From Bacteroidales bacterium (GTDB lineage: Bacteria > Bacteroidota > Bacteroidia > Bacteroidales > 4484-276), in assembly GCA_014860585.1 (NCBI GenBank), contig JACZJL010000012.1:1-64000 (forward strand): a DNA stretch of 64,000 nt, given 5' to 3'. A program made the translations under genes and the position numbers. Positions within the stretch are counted from its first letter, which is position 1; each line of letters opens with the position of its first letter. The notes beneath the pieces are model-generated. The model ran no database searches. It was not told where the DNA came from and saw only the letters and a list, made by a program, of their open reading frames with translations. This document shows, piece after piece, positions 1 through 8,207 of the stretch.

Positions 1-1693
1 GATTTTCATGTGATTTTCGCAGGATCATGCTTTCATCTTCTGCATAAATGGCCTGAGCACGTTTCTCGCGAATTGCAGGCGAGGTGGGTATTGGTTGACC
101 ACCACCTCCAAGGCATCCGCCCGGACATCCCATGACTTCAATGAAATGATACTCAGCCTGCCCTTTCTCTACTTTTTCCATCAGCTCTTTTGCATTTGCA
201 AGGCCGTGAGCAACCGCAACTTTCAGATTTGCCCCTTCAAGGAAGGACCACTCCGGTTTCACATTGCTGATGGGAATAGTCGCTTCTTTCACCCCTTCCA
301 TTCCACGTACAGCTGTAATGTTCAGGTTCTTGAAGGGTACAGGCCTTCCGGTTACAATTTCATAGGCAGTGCGCAATGCCGCTTCCATTACCCCACCGGT
401 GGCGCCAAAGATCACTGCAGCACCGGTTGATTCACCAAGGATACTGTCGTAGTGATCATCTTCCAGTTTCTCAAAATCAATCCCGGCTTGTCTGATCATC
501 ATGGCCAGTTCGCGGGTAGTGAGCACATAATCCACATCCTGATAGCCGCTGTCTCTCATTTCTGGACGGGCAGCTTCATATTTTTTGGCAGTACAAGGCA
601 TAATGGAGACCACGATCATATCCTGTGCCTTGATGTTAACTTTTTGGGCATAATAAGTTTTTGCCAGTGCACCAAACATCTGCTGCGGCGATTTACAGGT
701 GGAAAGGTTATCGAGCATGTTGGGGAAAATGTGCTCCTGGAACTTGATCCAACCCGGAGAGCAGGAGGTCATCATAGGTAAAACGACTTTTTCATCTTTA
801 TCAACCAGCGCCTTTTTCAATCTTGTGAGCAACTCGGTACCCTCTTCGATGATCGTTAAGTCGGCAGTAAAATCGGTGTCAAGCACTTTGTTAAATCCAA
901 TTTTTCGCAAAGCTGATACGAGTTTGCCTGTAACCCTCAATCCGGGATCAAAACCCAGGCTTTCGGCAAGGGCTACACGGACTGCAGGGGCAGTTTGAAC
1001 CACTACAAATTTGTTCGGATCATAGATGTGATCCCAAACCTCTTCTATGTAGTTTCGTTCGGTGAGTGCTCCCGTAGGGCAGCGGTTGATACATTGCCCG
1101 CAATTGGTGCAGACTACATCATGCATTGGTTTGTTGAGGAAAGAAGAAATTCGTTGATGTTCTCCCTTGTTAACCACGGCAAGTGCACTGACGGCTTGCA
1201 GGTCGGCACAGGTGCGTACACAACGCTGGCAGCGAATGCACTTACTGTTGTCTTTAACAATGGATGGGGAACTGATGTCCGGAATCTTATCTTTTTCTTT
1301 CACAAGGTTGAGGAACACATGATCGCCAACACGGTACTCGCTGGCGAGATTTTGCAACTCACAATGACCATTTTTGAAACACTTTGTACAATCAGCATTA
1401 TGCTCCGAAAGTAAAAGCTCAATGATATGTTTGCGAGAAGTTCTTACTTTCTTGCTGTTGGTGATGATTTCCATTCCTTCGGAAACCGGTGTTGCACAAG
1501 CCGCCGATAATAGTCTTGCCCCTTTTACTTCCACCACGCAAACACGGCAATTGCCGGCGACGTGAAGGTCGGGGTGATCGCAAAGGGTCGGAATACGGAT
1601 ATTCACTTTTCGCGCTGCCTGCAATATGGTTGTTCCCTCTTCTACTTGGACAGGTATATTGTTAATCTTAAGATTTACATGATATTTGCTCAT
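1..1693 (-). CDS. hydA: [FeFe]-hydrogenase catalytic subunit (HydA/HndD type), 3' end outside window
   Basis: Catalytic subunit of an NAD-linked cytoplasmic [FeFe]-hydrogenase. It was read directly on the minus strand from ATG at 1693 and stays open to base 1, giving about 564 residues. An N-terminal [2Fe-2S] ferredoxin domain has C38, C49, C52 and C66. Next come a His-Cys3 [4Fe-4S] segment (HNADCTKCFKNGHC) and two [4Fe-4S] motifs (CIRCQRC, CTNCGQC). All three H-cluster signatures are intact: L1 TSCSPGW (C311), L2 MPCTAKKYE (C367) and L3 MGCPGGCLGGGGQP (C523, C527). The domain order matches group A3 subunits of trimeric NADH-dependent hydrogenases. The gene follows hydB by 18 bp and is last of the three in the operon. 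Only a short C-terminal tail should be missing, since the family is roughly 570-590 aa. Confidence 0.95.
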   Translation of the reverse strand, partial: MSKYHVNLKINNIPVQVEEGTTILQAARKVNIRIPTLCDHPDLHVAGNCRVCVVEVKGARLLSAACATPVSEGMEIITNSKKVRTSRKHIIELLLSEHNADCTKCFKNGHCELQNLASEYRVGDHVFLNLVKEKDKIPDISSPSIVKDNSKCIRCQRCVRTCADLQAVSALAVVNKGEHQRISSFLNKPMHDVVCTNCGQCINRCPTGALTERNYIEEVWDHIYDPNKFVVVQTAPAVRVALAESLGFDPGLRVTGKLVSALRKIGFNKVLDTDFTADLTIIEEGTELLTRLKKALVDKDEKVVLPMMTSCSPGWIKFQEHIFPNMLDNLSTCKSPQQMFGALAKTYYAQKVNIKAQDMIVVSIMPCTAKKYEAARPEMRDSGYQDVDYVLTTRELAMMIRQAGIDFEKLEDDHYDSILGESTGAAVIFGATGGVMEAALRTAYEIVTGRPVPFKNLNITAVRGMEGVKEATIPISNVKPEWSFLEGANLKVAVAHGLANAKELMEKVEKGQAEYHFIEVMGCPGGCLGGGGQPIPTSPAIREKRAQAIYAEDESMILRKSHEN

Positions 1694-1711
1694 TGTATTT
1701 TCTTTTTGGTA

Positions 1712-2878
1712 TTAATAAATAATTTCTTCTCTGAAGTTATCCACGATCGAATTGAATGGATTAGAAACCGACTGTCCCAGGCCGCATTTTGCCGCAATTT
1801 TCATGGTAGCAGTGAGTTTTTTCAGGTCGTCGAGATAGGCAGGTGGTTTTTCTCCTCTTTTTACTGCTTCTATACCTTTGAGCAATTGCTGGCAGCCGAC
1901 CCTGCACGGAGTGCATTGTCCGCAGGATTCCTCGGTGAAAAACTCCAGATAATCGTGTAACACATTGTACATCGAGCGGGTGCTGTTGAAGATCATCATT
2001 GAACCGCCGGTAGGTATCCCCTCAAATCCGATGATCGTATCAGCGAATTTTTTACGTGGCACACAATTCCCCGATGCTCCACCTACCTGAACGGCCTTGG
2101 CGTCGCCATCAGCAAACTCATCAACGAACTGTCCCAACAACATCCCCAGCTCCAGTTCATAAATCCCGGGGATGGGTGTATCGCCCGAAACACTGAAAAC
2201 CTTTGATCCCCTTGAGTCTTTTGTGCCAAGTTCCTTAAATTTTTCAGGCCCCAATTTTGAGATCATGGTGACATAAACCAGTGTTTCGACATTATTGATA
2301 ACCGTCGGTTTATTGTTATATCCTGATACAGTGGGATATGGAGGTTTATTTCTTGGTTCTCCACGGTATCCTTCCATGGATTCGAACAAGGCACTCTCTT
2401 CACCGCAAACGTAAGCGCCGCTACCAGAACGAAGATAAATTTTGAAATCCATTCCACGCTCTTCGATCGCACGGTTGAATTCATCAATCTTGTGTTGTAG
2501 CTTCTTCAATAAAAAATTATATTCACCCCTTAGATAAATGTAGCCTTCTTTAGCGCCTATCGCATGACTGCAGATAGCCATACCAACAAGCACCTTCTCG
2601 GGAACCGTGTCGAGAATCTCCCTGTCCTTGAACGTTCCTGGTTCTCCTTCATCGGCATTGCATATCACGTACTTCACGTCATTGTCTTCATTTCGGGTGA
2701 ATTTCCATTTCAAACCGGTGAGAAACCCTGCGCCACCACGTCCCTTTAACCCTGAATCAATCAGGTCGAGAATAATCTCATCACCCGGACGCGACAATTC
2801 ATTTTCAAGAATGGCCATTGGGTTGTAATCATCACCATTTTCAAAAATTATATCAACTTTCTTTAGTACTTTTTCCAT
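1712..2878 (-). CDS. hydB: NADH-oxidising subunit of [FeFe]-hydrogenase, NuoF-like (HydB/HndC)
   Basis: Flavoprotein subunit that exchanges electrons between NADH and the hydrogenase through FMN. The 388-aa protein shows the NADH/FMN-binding glycine-rich stretch GRGGAGFLTG (residues 46-55), the FMN-site segment GEESALFESMEG, and the SLBB/[4Fe-4S] region with C319, C322, C325 (SCGQCTPC) and C365. It is much shorter than Thermotoga-type HydB (over 600 aa): it lacks both the N-terminal thioredoxin-like [2Fe-2S] domain and the C-terminal two-cluster ferredoxin domain. It therefore resembles a bare NuoF module. It starts 36 bp after hydC ends and precedes hydA. Assignment to the hydrogenase rather than complex I is inferred from its neighbours. 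Confidence 0.92.
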   Translation of the reverse strand: MEKVLKKVDIIFENGDDYNPMAILENELSRPGDEIILDLIDSGLKGRGGAGFLTGLKWKFTRNEDNDVKYVICNADEGEPGTFKDREILDTVPEKVLVGMAICSHAIGAKEGYIYLRGEYNFLLKKLQHKIDEFNRAIEERGMDFKIYLRSGSGAYVCGEESALFESMEGYRGEPRNKPPYPTVSGYNNKPTVINNVETLVYVTMISKLGPEKFKELGTKDSRGSKVFSVSGDTPIPGIYELELGMLLGQFVDEFADGDAKAVQVGGASGNCVPRKKFADTIIGFEGIPTGGSMMIFNSTRSMYNVLHDYLEFFTEESCGQCTPCRVGCQQLLKGIEAVKRGEKPPAYLDDLKKLTATMKIAAKCGLGQSVSNPFNSIVDNFREEIIY

Positions 2879-2914
2879 AACGGATATTCTATTTTTTGGT
2901 TAATTGTTTGAAAT

Positions 2915-3379
2915 TTAATGTCTTGAATATTCTTCAATGATTTCAATGGCTTTTTGAGGGGTGAGTTCCGGATAAACTTCATCGTTGACAAGCATTACCG
3001 GTCCTTTATGACACCAACCCAGGCAATTGGCCGTAAGCAAAGTAAATTTCCTGTCATGGGTTGTTTCACCTGCCTTGACTTTTAACATGTTTTCCAGTGC
3101 CAATAACACTTCGTCTTTTCCTTTCATGTGACATGTAATTGTTTTGCATACCCTGATGATATTTTTCCCACGTGGAATGGTGTCAAGAAAAGTATAGAAT
3201 GACGCTGTACCATAAACGTCCGCGGCAGAGAGGTCAAACTCGCGTGCCACTGCGATCAGGGCATCTTCTGAAAGAAACCTTTCCTCCTTTACCACACCTT
3301 GCAGCACAGCCATCAAACTGTTGCGCTTTTTACCGTGCTGATGAACCAAATCCTTTACTAATAAATCGGTATTTGTCAT
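2915..3379 (-). CDS. hydC: [2Fe-2S] thioredoxin-like subunit, NuoE-like (HydC/HndA)
   Basis: Small electron-transfer subunit of the trimeric hydrogenase. The 154-aa protein has the complex I 24-kDa architecture: an N-terminal helical region, then a thioredoxin-like [2Fe-2S] domain with C78, C83 (CKTITC) and C119, C123 (CLGWC). The C-x4-C and C-x3-C spacing is the NuoE pattern. It is the first gene of the operon, and the promoter and a Rex-like palindrome lie 56-90 bp upstream. It is the usual partner of the NuoF-like subunit and forms the NADH-oxidising side with it. Confidence 0.93.
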   Translation of the reverse strand: MTNTDLLVKDLVHQHGKKRNSLMAVLQGVVKEERFLSEDALIAVAREFDLSAADVYGTASFYTFLDTIPRGKNIIRVCKTITCHMKGKDEVLLALENMLKVKAGETTHDRKFTLLTANCLGWCHKGPVMLVNDEVYPELTPQKAIEIIEEYSRH

Positions 3380-3434
3380 TTTCTCAAAATTTGATTAATT
3401 AATATTTTGATTGATAATAGATTATAATTTTTGT

Positions 3435-3452
3435 TTGTTAACATGTTAACAG
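3435..3452. promoter_or_regulatory. Rex-like redox operator upstream of hydCBA
   Basis: TTGTTAACATGTTAACAG matches the Rex operator form TTGTTAA-N4-TTAACAA at every defined position but the last. Its core, GTTAACATGTTAAC (3437-3450), is a perfect 14-bp palindrome. It sits just downstream of the predicted -7 box, where a bound repressor would block transcription. Rex responds to the NADH/NAD+ ratio and represses NADH-consuming fermentative genes in other bacteria. That a Rex protein acts here is inference; no rex gene lies in the window. Confidence 0.6.
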
Positions 3453-3458
3453 AAGCTG

Positions 3459-3491
3459 CAAAAATATAATTCTTTTTCAATCCATTAACAA
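3459..3491 (-). promoter_or_regulatory. Predicted promoter of hydCBA
   Basis: On the minus strand TATTTTTG (3466-3459) fits the Bacteroidota -7 consensus TAnnTTTG. A TTG (3491-3489) lies 22 bp upstream as a possible -33 element, slightly longer than the usual 19-21 bp. The transcript would start about 75 bp before hydC, with the Rex-like palindrome covering its first bases. Confidence 0.5.
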
Positions 3492-3859
3492 GTTGATTCC
3501 AATTATTTTGAATTTTCAAGAAATTTATAATCAGTTTAAATTGTGATAGTTAAACCATAAGCATACTTTTAGTGTATCGTGCCAGACTAAATGATGAATT
3601 GTATAAAGAGTAACTGAGAATTATTCGGCTATTGCCGAAAGAAACATATTTCCACCGGTTGACTAACAGCGCTATTAAAGGCGGAAAAATTTATATTCGG
3701 TCATGTACATGGACAATTTGGACTGATGCACTCTACTAATTGGAATTTTAAGCTCGTTAAGATGAGAATGAGCTAAAATGCTTTGGATAGCACTGAATGG
3801 TAAGGTGAGGAAGGAGGAAAATGGGTTGAGATGTAAAATTAGTTTTGCATCCAATGCAT
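3492..3859. other. Non-coding gap between hydrogenase promoter and lipoprotein gene
   Basis: No convincing coding sequence was found on either strand. It contains a short hairpin TTCGGC-tatt-GCCGAA near 3624-3639. A TGCAT/ATGCA hairpin next to the lipoprotein stop may be a weak terminator. Nothing else was recognised. Confidence 0.4.
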
Positions 3860-4726
3860 TTATTTCACCAGCTCAAATTGTTTTTGAGTGATTAGTTGGT
3901 TGGCCAGGTAAAGCTGTGCTGAGTAAAACCCCGGCTCTCTTTTATCAGGTGAAATGGAAATAGAACTTTGGAGCGTGGCTATGGAATCGGCAGGCACAAA
4001 ATCAAACCTTTTCTTGAAAAATGCCTGTCCTTTAGGATCAATCCATTCAATCCTGAACTTCAGTTCTTCGTCATCATCCATGGGCAGGTTCTCAAGGTTG
4101 GCCAAAACCTGCAGTTTCCCCTTCTTTTTAATTTTGAAAACGGAATCAATATCAACCGGTTCTCCTGTTTCCTTATCAACCCGTTTGCACAAAGTCAACG
4201 TTGCAGTCACGTCATCCTCAGAAGGATCTGACATTGTTACCAGGGTAAATTTCTTTTCAGCAATCAACTCCCTGAAATAATAAAGCTTCAACTGGTAATC
4301 GCCTGGTTGTCTAACCTCTGGAGCGATGGAAATTGAACTGCTGATAGTTGAAGTCGAATCGCCTGGTGAGAGCGTTACAGGTTTTAAAAACAGTGATTTT
4401 CCGTCGGGTTTTATCCAGTCGAAATGGAACATCAAAGCGCGATTACCATGGGTGAAAGCATTCTCCAGGTCAATCACTGCACGGAGGTTTTCCTTCTCCT
4501 TAATTTTGAACACCGTCCCTGCTCCCACCGGTTTCCCTGTTTTCTTGCTTATTTTCCTGCAAAGGGTGATCGTTGCTGAAATGTCATCCGGGCTTTTAGG
4601 AGGATAGATGATTGTTTGATCTTCATCTGCAAAAGGTACGCTGCTTCTGCTTGAACACCCCGAAATTGCTACCAGGGTAACAAAAAGACCAATTAAAAAA
4701 ATCGCTGAATAAACTGATTTTTTCAT
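3860..4726 (-). CDS. Lipoprotein with two tandem copies of an unknown domain
   Basis: A 288-aa exported lipoprotein. The signal peptide ends in a lipobox (AISGC, about residues 20-24). The mature part consists of two clearly homologous repeats of about 115 residues. Each opens with D-[DI]-x-[AT]-T-x-T-L-C-[RK]-[KR] followed by a K-x-T-G-[KE]-P-V segment, has a central Dx(I/V)FKIK strand and an (D/E)WI(K/D)PxG strand, and ends with a (S/T)-SSISI-(A/S)-P turn. The repeats look like all-beta, immunoglobulin-like folds, but I do not recognise the family and assign no function. It follows the acyltransferase gene by 11 bp, so it is probably the last gene of the long minus-strand run. Confidence 0.75.
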   Translation of the reverse strand: MKKSVYSAIFLIGLFVTLVAISGCSSRSSVPFADEDQTIIYPPKSPDDISATITLCRKISKKTGKPVGAGTVFKIKEKENLRAVIDLENAFTHGNRALMFHFDWIKPDGKSLFLKPVTLSPGDSTSTISSSISIAPEVRQPGDYQLKLYYFRELIAEKKFTLVTMSDPSEDDVTATLTLCKRVDKETGEPVDIDSVFKIKKKGKLQVLANLENLPMDDDEELKFRIEWIDPKGQAFFKKRFDFVPADSIATLQSSISISPDKREPGFYSAQLYLANQLITQKQFELVK

Positions 4727-4737
4727 TTTCCCCGGTT

Positions 4738-5850
4738 TTAGATCATTTGGATGATAAAATTATTACTCCGTCGCTTGACACCATAAAACCACTTGCAAAG
4801 CGGAAGCATGATCAGCAGCATGATTGCCAGGCCGATCAGTGCAGTAGTCACCCCACCTTCACGGTAAATCGATGGAAAAATTCGTGTGAATACCCCAAGA
4901 ATTGCAAGGTGGATACCATAGAAAAACATGGGCACTTTACCCGGGATGCTGAATATTTTAAGGAGGTTTGGAGCTACTTTCCCGATTGCAATAAAAATGG
5001 TTACTCCCAGCACTACCAAAGCAAAGAACCATAGGTTCATAAAAAGGCTTGGCGGATATTTCTGATCAATCAAAAAGGAGTAGGAAAAAAAATCGGAGAA
5101 TGGTTCAATGTTTCCAAACCCGCGCTGCATCCTGATAAATATGGCAAGAGCAAACGATGCTGATGCGATACCCAGTCCCATCGCAATTCTCCTTCCATCG
5201 GTTTTCCAGAGTTTCAGCCAGCCATTAGCCATCACGGAACCCAGCAAAGCAAGGGCAAACCAGGGCAGAACAGGGTATTTATTGAAATCGCCTGAAACCA
5301 CAAATGTTTGCATGAGAGTATTTTCCCAAACTACTTCTGTGTTGTAGGAAATCCCGAGTAAAAACGGATGAGTCAACAATGCAGCAAGTCCTATCATCAG
5401 CCTGACATACCACGGTGTATTGATGACAAGCGTAAGTAAGATCATCGAAATTCCAATGCTTGCAATAATTCCGAGGTGCCAGGGCAAAAATCTTTCGAAG
5501 CCACCCCAGGAGGAATTGACCCAGGTCATTTGGATCAAAACCAAAAACAGCCCACGCTGTAAAAAGTGCCATCTCGCCGACCAATCCGATGAACCCTTGG
5601 CTCTTCGCTGATTATACGACCACCAGACCATAGCCCCGGCCATCATCAGGAAGCCGGGAGCACAGAGGTAACCTGCATAACGAAGCAAAAATTGCGGCAA
5701 TGAAGGGAACAACGGGTCAAAAGGATCGAGAGACTTCCAGATAGCATTAAAATAATAAGAGGTGTGACCAAGTAACATGAGTACCCCAATAAATCCACGG
5801 AACCGGTCAATGAAATCAAAACGCTGCTTTTCTGTGGGTTTGTTGCTCAA
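4738..5850 (-). CDS. Membrane acyltransferase, DUF1624 / heparan-alpha-glucosaminide N-acetyltransferase-like
   Basis: A polytopic inner-membrane protein of 370 aa with about ten hydrophobic segments. The N-terminal signature RFDFIDRFRGFIGVLMLLGH, with a following buried His/Tyr pair, is typical of the DUF1624/HGSNAT group, which moves acetyl or other acyl groups across the membrane onto sugars. The start appears to be TTG at 5850: an in-frame TAA lies ten codons upstream with no ATG between. It is 75 bp behind the LVIVD lipoprotein and 11 bp before the duplicated-domain lipoprotein. Modification of a surface polymer is plausible but inferred. Confidence 0.75.
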   Translation of the reverse strand: MSNKPTEKQRFDFIDRFRGFIGVLMLLGHTSYYFNAIWKSLDPFDPLFPSLPQFLLRYAGYLCAPGFLMMAGAMVWWSYNQRRAKGSSDWSARWHFLQRGLFLVLIQMTWVNSSWGGFERFLPWHLGIIASIGISMILLTLVINTPWYVRLMIGLAALLTHPFLLGISYNTEVVWENTLMQTFVVSGDFNKYPVLPWFALALLGSVMANGWLKLWKTDGRRIAMGLGIASASFALAIFIRMQRGFGNIEPFSDFFSYSFLIDQKYPPSLFMNLWFFALVVLGVTIFIAIGKVAPNLLKIFSIPGKVPMFFYGIHLAILGVFTRIFPSIYREGGVTTALIGLAIMLLIMLPLCKWFYGVKRRSNNFIIQMI

Positions 5851-5925
5851 AGTATTATGAATTAACTTGTTTTACAGGCACTTGATACACTTTTTTTAAA
5901 ATTACCTCATTTCATGGTGATCTAC

Positions 5926-6957
5926 CTATTTCCCAACCGGCATTTCAGATGTTATGACAAGCAGTCCTTCCTCCTCATCAGCAATGTAAACATCATACCA
6001 TTGGTCTCGCTTATGGACATCCAAACCGTAAGCACCCTCAGAGTCAACTTTACCAATTAGTTTTGGCATGGTGACATCAGCCACGTCTATAACCTGAAGC
6101 CCACCCTTACGTGCAGCGAGGAATATTTTCTGATCTTTGTAAACTAATGCTTTAGCATACCCACTATGATAGAAACTTCCAACAATATGAATGTTAGTTG
6201 TGTCAGAAAAATCAACAATTTGCAATCCAGAATTTCCGCAGGCTAAAAAGGCAATCGAACCAACATCTGACACAGCAACAGCTTCAGCATTTCCGGGTGT
6301 GTCGCACCAGCCAACAAGCGGGTACAAACCACCGCCGATGTCGGAGATATCAATAACAGATAATCCCATTTCGCCGCATGCAACCAGCAGATAGGCGCTG
6401 TCGGCAGTGTTGGCTGATCCATAGCTATAGCCAATAGTAGTCACACGACCAAGATTGTCGGGTTGTGTTGGAAAGCTGATATCCGAAATCTGAACGCCTA
6501 ATTCACTTGTTGCCGTTAACAAAAAATCTCCCATAATATGCAGCCCTCTGGCAGGTTTTGTTCCGTAGTTCGAGAAGGAAACTGACGGGAAATAGGGATT
6601 GCTGATATCGAGTACGGTAACTCCAAAGGAGCCGGCAGCAAGATAAACAGCGCTGTCTTTCATAGCAATCCTGGTGGAATAACCCCGCACATTGTCGGTT
6701 GTGATGGACACAGTTTGAGGACTGTTCGGATTGGCATAGTTTACAATCATCAATCCACCCTCGCCCTGTGCGATAAAAATCAGTGTGTCTTTTTTAATCA
6801 CATCCTGTGCTGTGCCGGGTGTGGTAAATTTACTTACAATGGAATATCCGCCTGAGATATCAGGAGAAATGATTGATTCAGGGTCGTGTGGTTTTCCGCA
6901 ACTCATGAACCACAATGAACTGATCACTAAAAGTGCAACTAATTTATTCATTTTCAT
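5926..6957 (-). CDS. LVIVD-repeat beta-propeller lipoprotein
   Basis: A 343-aa lipoprotein with lipobox WFMSC near residue 20. The mature protein is a series of about seven repeats, each carrying a strand of the type (V/L)-x-(V/I)-(I/V/L)-D-(I/V)-(S/A), for example TVLDISNP, QISDISFP, SVIDISDI, QIVDFSDT and QVIDVADV. This is the LVIVD propeller pattern of Bacteroidota and archaeal surface proteins. Propellers of this kind bind partners rather than catalyse. It lies 24 bp downstream of the outer-membrane barrel gene, suggesting a role at the same surface assembly; the partner is unknown. Confidence 0.8.
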   Translation of the reverse strand: MKMNKLVALLVISSLWFMSCGKPHDPESIISPDISGGYSIVSKFTTPGTAQDVIKKDTLIFIAQGEGGLMIVNYANPNSPQTVSITTDNVRGYSTRIAMKDSAVYLAAGSFGVTVLDISNPYFPSVSFSNYGTKPARGLHIMGDFLLTATSELGVQISDISFPTQPDNLGRVTTIGYSYGSANTADSAYLLVACGEMGLSVIDISDIGGGLYPLVGWCDTPGNAEAVAVSDVGSIAFLACGNSGLQIVDFSDTTNIHIVGSFYHSGYAKALVYKDQKIFLAARKGGLQVIDVADVTMPKLIGKVDSEGAYGLDVHKRDQWYDVYIADEEEGLLVITSEMPVGK

Positions 6958-6981
6958 GTTGTTAATTATTGTCTGTGATTA

Positions 6982-8169
6982 TTATAATTTAATGCTGTAT
7001 CTGGCTTCCAATCCTACCTGGTTTTGCCTGTAATCTTTCTCATCCGAAATGTACCAGTCGTTTAACCGGGAACTGGAACCGGAGTCTCTGTAGTACCAGT
7101 TGTAAAATGCTGATAGTGACCATTTCTTGTTCAATTCGATATCATATGTAAAATAAAAGCGGAGGTTATCATCAACCCTGCCTGCATGCAAAGGGTCTAC
7201 CTCCACATATTGCTCCGTAAGGTAGTATCTCTTATAGATTACACACTCACCTTTAATGCTGTGGTTTAGTTTTTTTATGCGAGGTAACGTCCAGATTAAG
7301 CCGCCGGTAAATCCATCTTCATCAAAGGAAGCATCCGGGTCATCTGAATGATATTTACTCTCATCGGGCTGATCATAACCTTTAGCGTCGGAATGGGTAA
7401 ACTGATACATCAGCTCAAGTCTGAGTTTCTTGTGCAAAGGCTGAAATAACTTGATGCGATAAAGGGTATTATCGCTGTCATACTCAGTGTAGTGCTCGTT
7501 ATGATAATAAGTCTGGTAATTAAAGGTGAACATCACCCTTGAATTTTTGAAGAACGTGTTCTGAACATAGAAGCCGTATGTATCCTTCGAAAATGAATAG
7601 GGTTGGAAAGTTATGGGAGTGTAGCCGTAGACATCCACCCAGTCGTCGTCGCGAAAATGGCGAATGTAAAAGGTAGGAATGTAACTATAGAACACTTTGA
7701 TGCTGGCACGTTTGGCAAAATTTTGCCGGAACCCCAAATTGAAATTACTCCAGTTGTTGATATCATTAATTAAATAAAGATTGTAAGTAAATCCGCCATC
7801 CACAGTCGATAGCTTTTTCCCAAAAATCCGGAATGGTTTTGCAAAGGTAATGGACGGAGAAACAACTACATCATCATAGGTATCAACATGAAACCTTCCT
7901 TCATCCATACCATTCATAAAGCGATTAAGGTATTTTTCGGAATACTTCAGAATGTTGTCATCATACATGGTACCTATCCCGAAGTCCACATCGAGGCCTA
8001 AGCCTTTGCTCTTTTTCTCCTGGGAAATCTTTTTTGTAGTGGTTTGCTTTTTCTTTTGGGTTGCAGTCTGCGCAAAAAGTTCACCAGCCTGGAAGCCCAA
8101 AAGCAGGATAATTAAAACAATCCAGGGCTTACACCGGAAGTGCGCTATATTAGGTTTTTCATTGTTCAT
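6982..8169 (-). CDS. Outer-membrane beta-barrel protein of the poly-gamma-glutamate cluster
   Basis: A 395-aa protein with a signal peptide (cleavage near LFAQ, residue about 34) and a Lys/Thr/Gln-rich linker. The rest is an alternating hydrophobic/aromatic pattern of about 12-16 strands with charged turns, ending in the strand VGLEARYSIKL, typical of outer-membrane barrels. It lies 38 bp after the duplicated-domain periplasmic protein and in the same direction as pgsBC. A role as the outer-membrane exit for the polymer is an inference from position; sequence alone only supports a barrel. Confidence 0.7.
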   Translation of the reverse strand: MNNEKPNIAHFRCKPWIVLIILLLGFQAGELFAQTATQKKKQTTTKKISQEKKSKGLGLDVDFGIGTMYDDNILKYSEKYLNRFMNGMDEGRFHVDTYDDVVVSPSITFAKPFRIFGKKLSTVDGGFTYNLYLINDINNWSNFNLGFRQNFAKRASIKVFYSYIPTFYIRHFRDDDWVDVYGYTPITFQPYSFSKDTYGFYVQNTFFKNSRVMFTFNYQTYYHNEHYTEYDSDNTLYRIKLFQPLHKKLRLELMYQFTHSDAKGYDQPDESKYHSDDPDASFDEDGFTGGLIWTLPRIKKLNHSIKGECVIYKRYYLTEQYVEVDPLHAGRVDDNLRFYFTYDIELNKKWSLSAFYNWYYRDSGSSSRLNDWYISDEKDYRQNQVGLEARYSIKL

Positions 8170-8207
8170 CTTTAAACGTATTAGTTAAATATCAAGCATG
8201 AAAACTG

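Noticed and set aside
3624-3639. Terminator hairpin TTCGGC-tatt-GCCGAA
   Set aside because: Six base pairs only, with no T run on either side.
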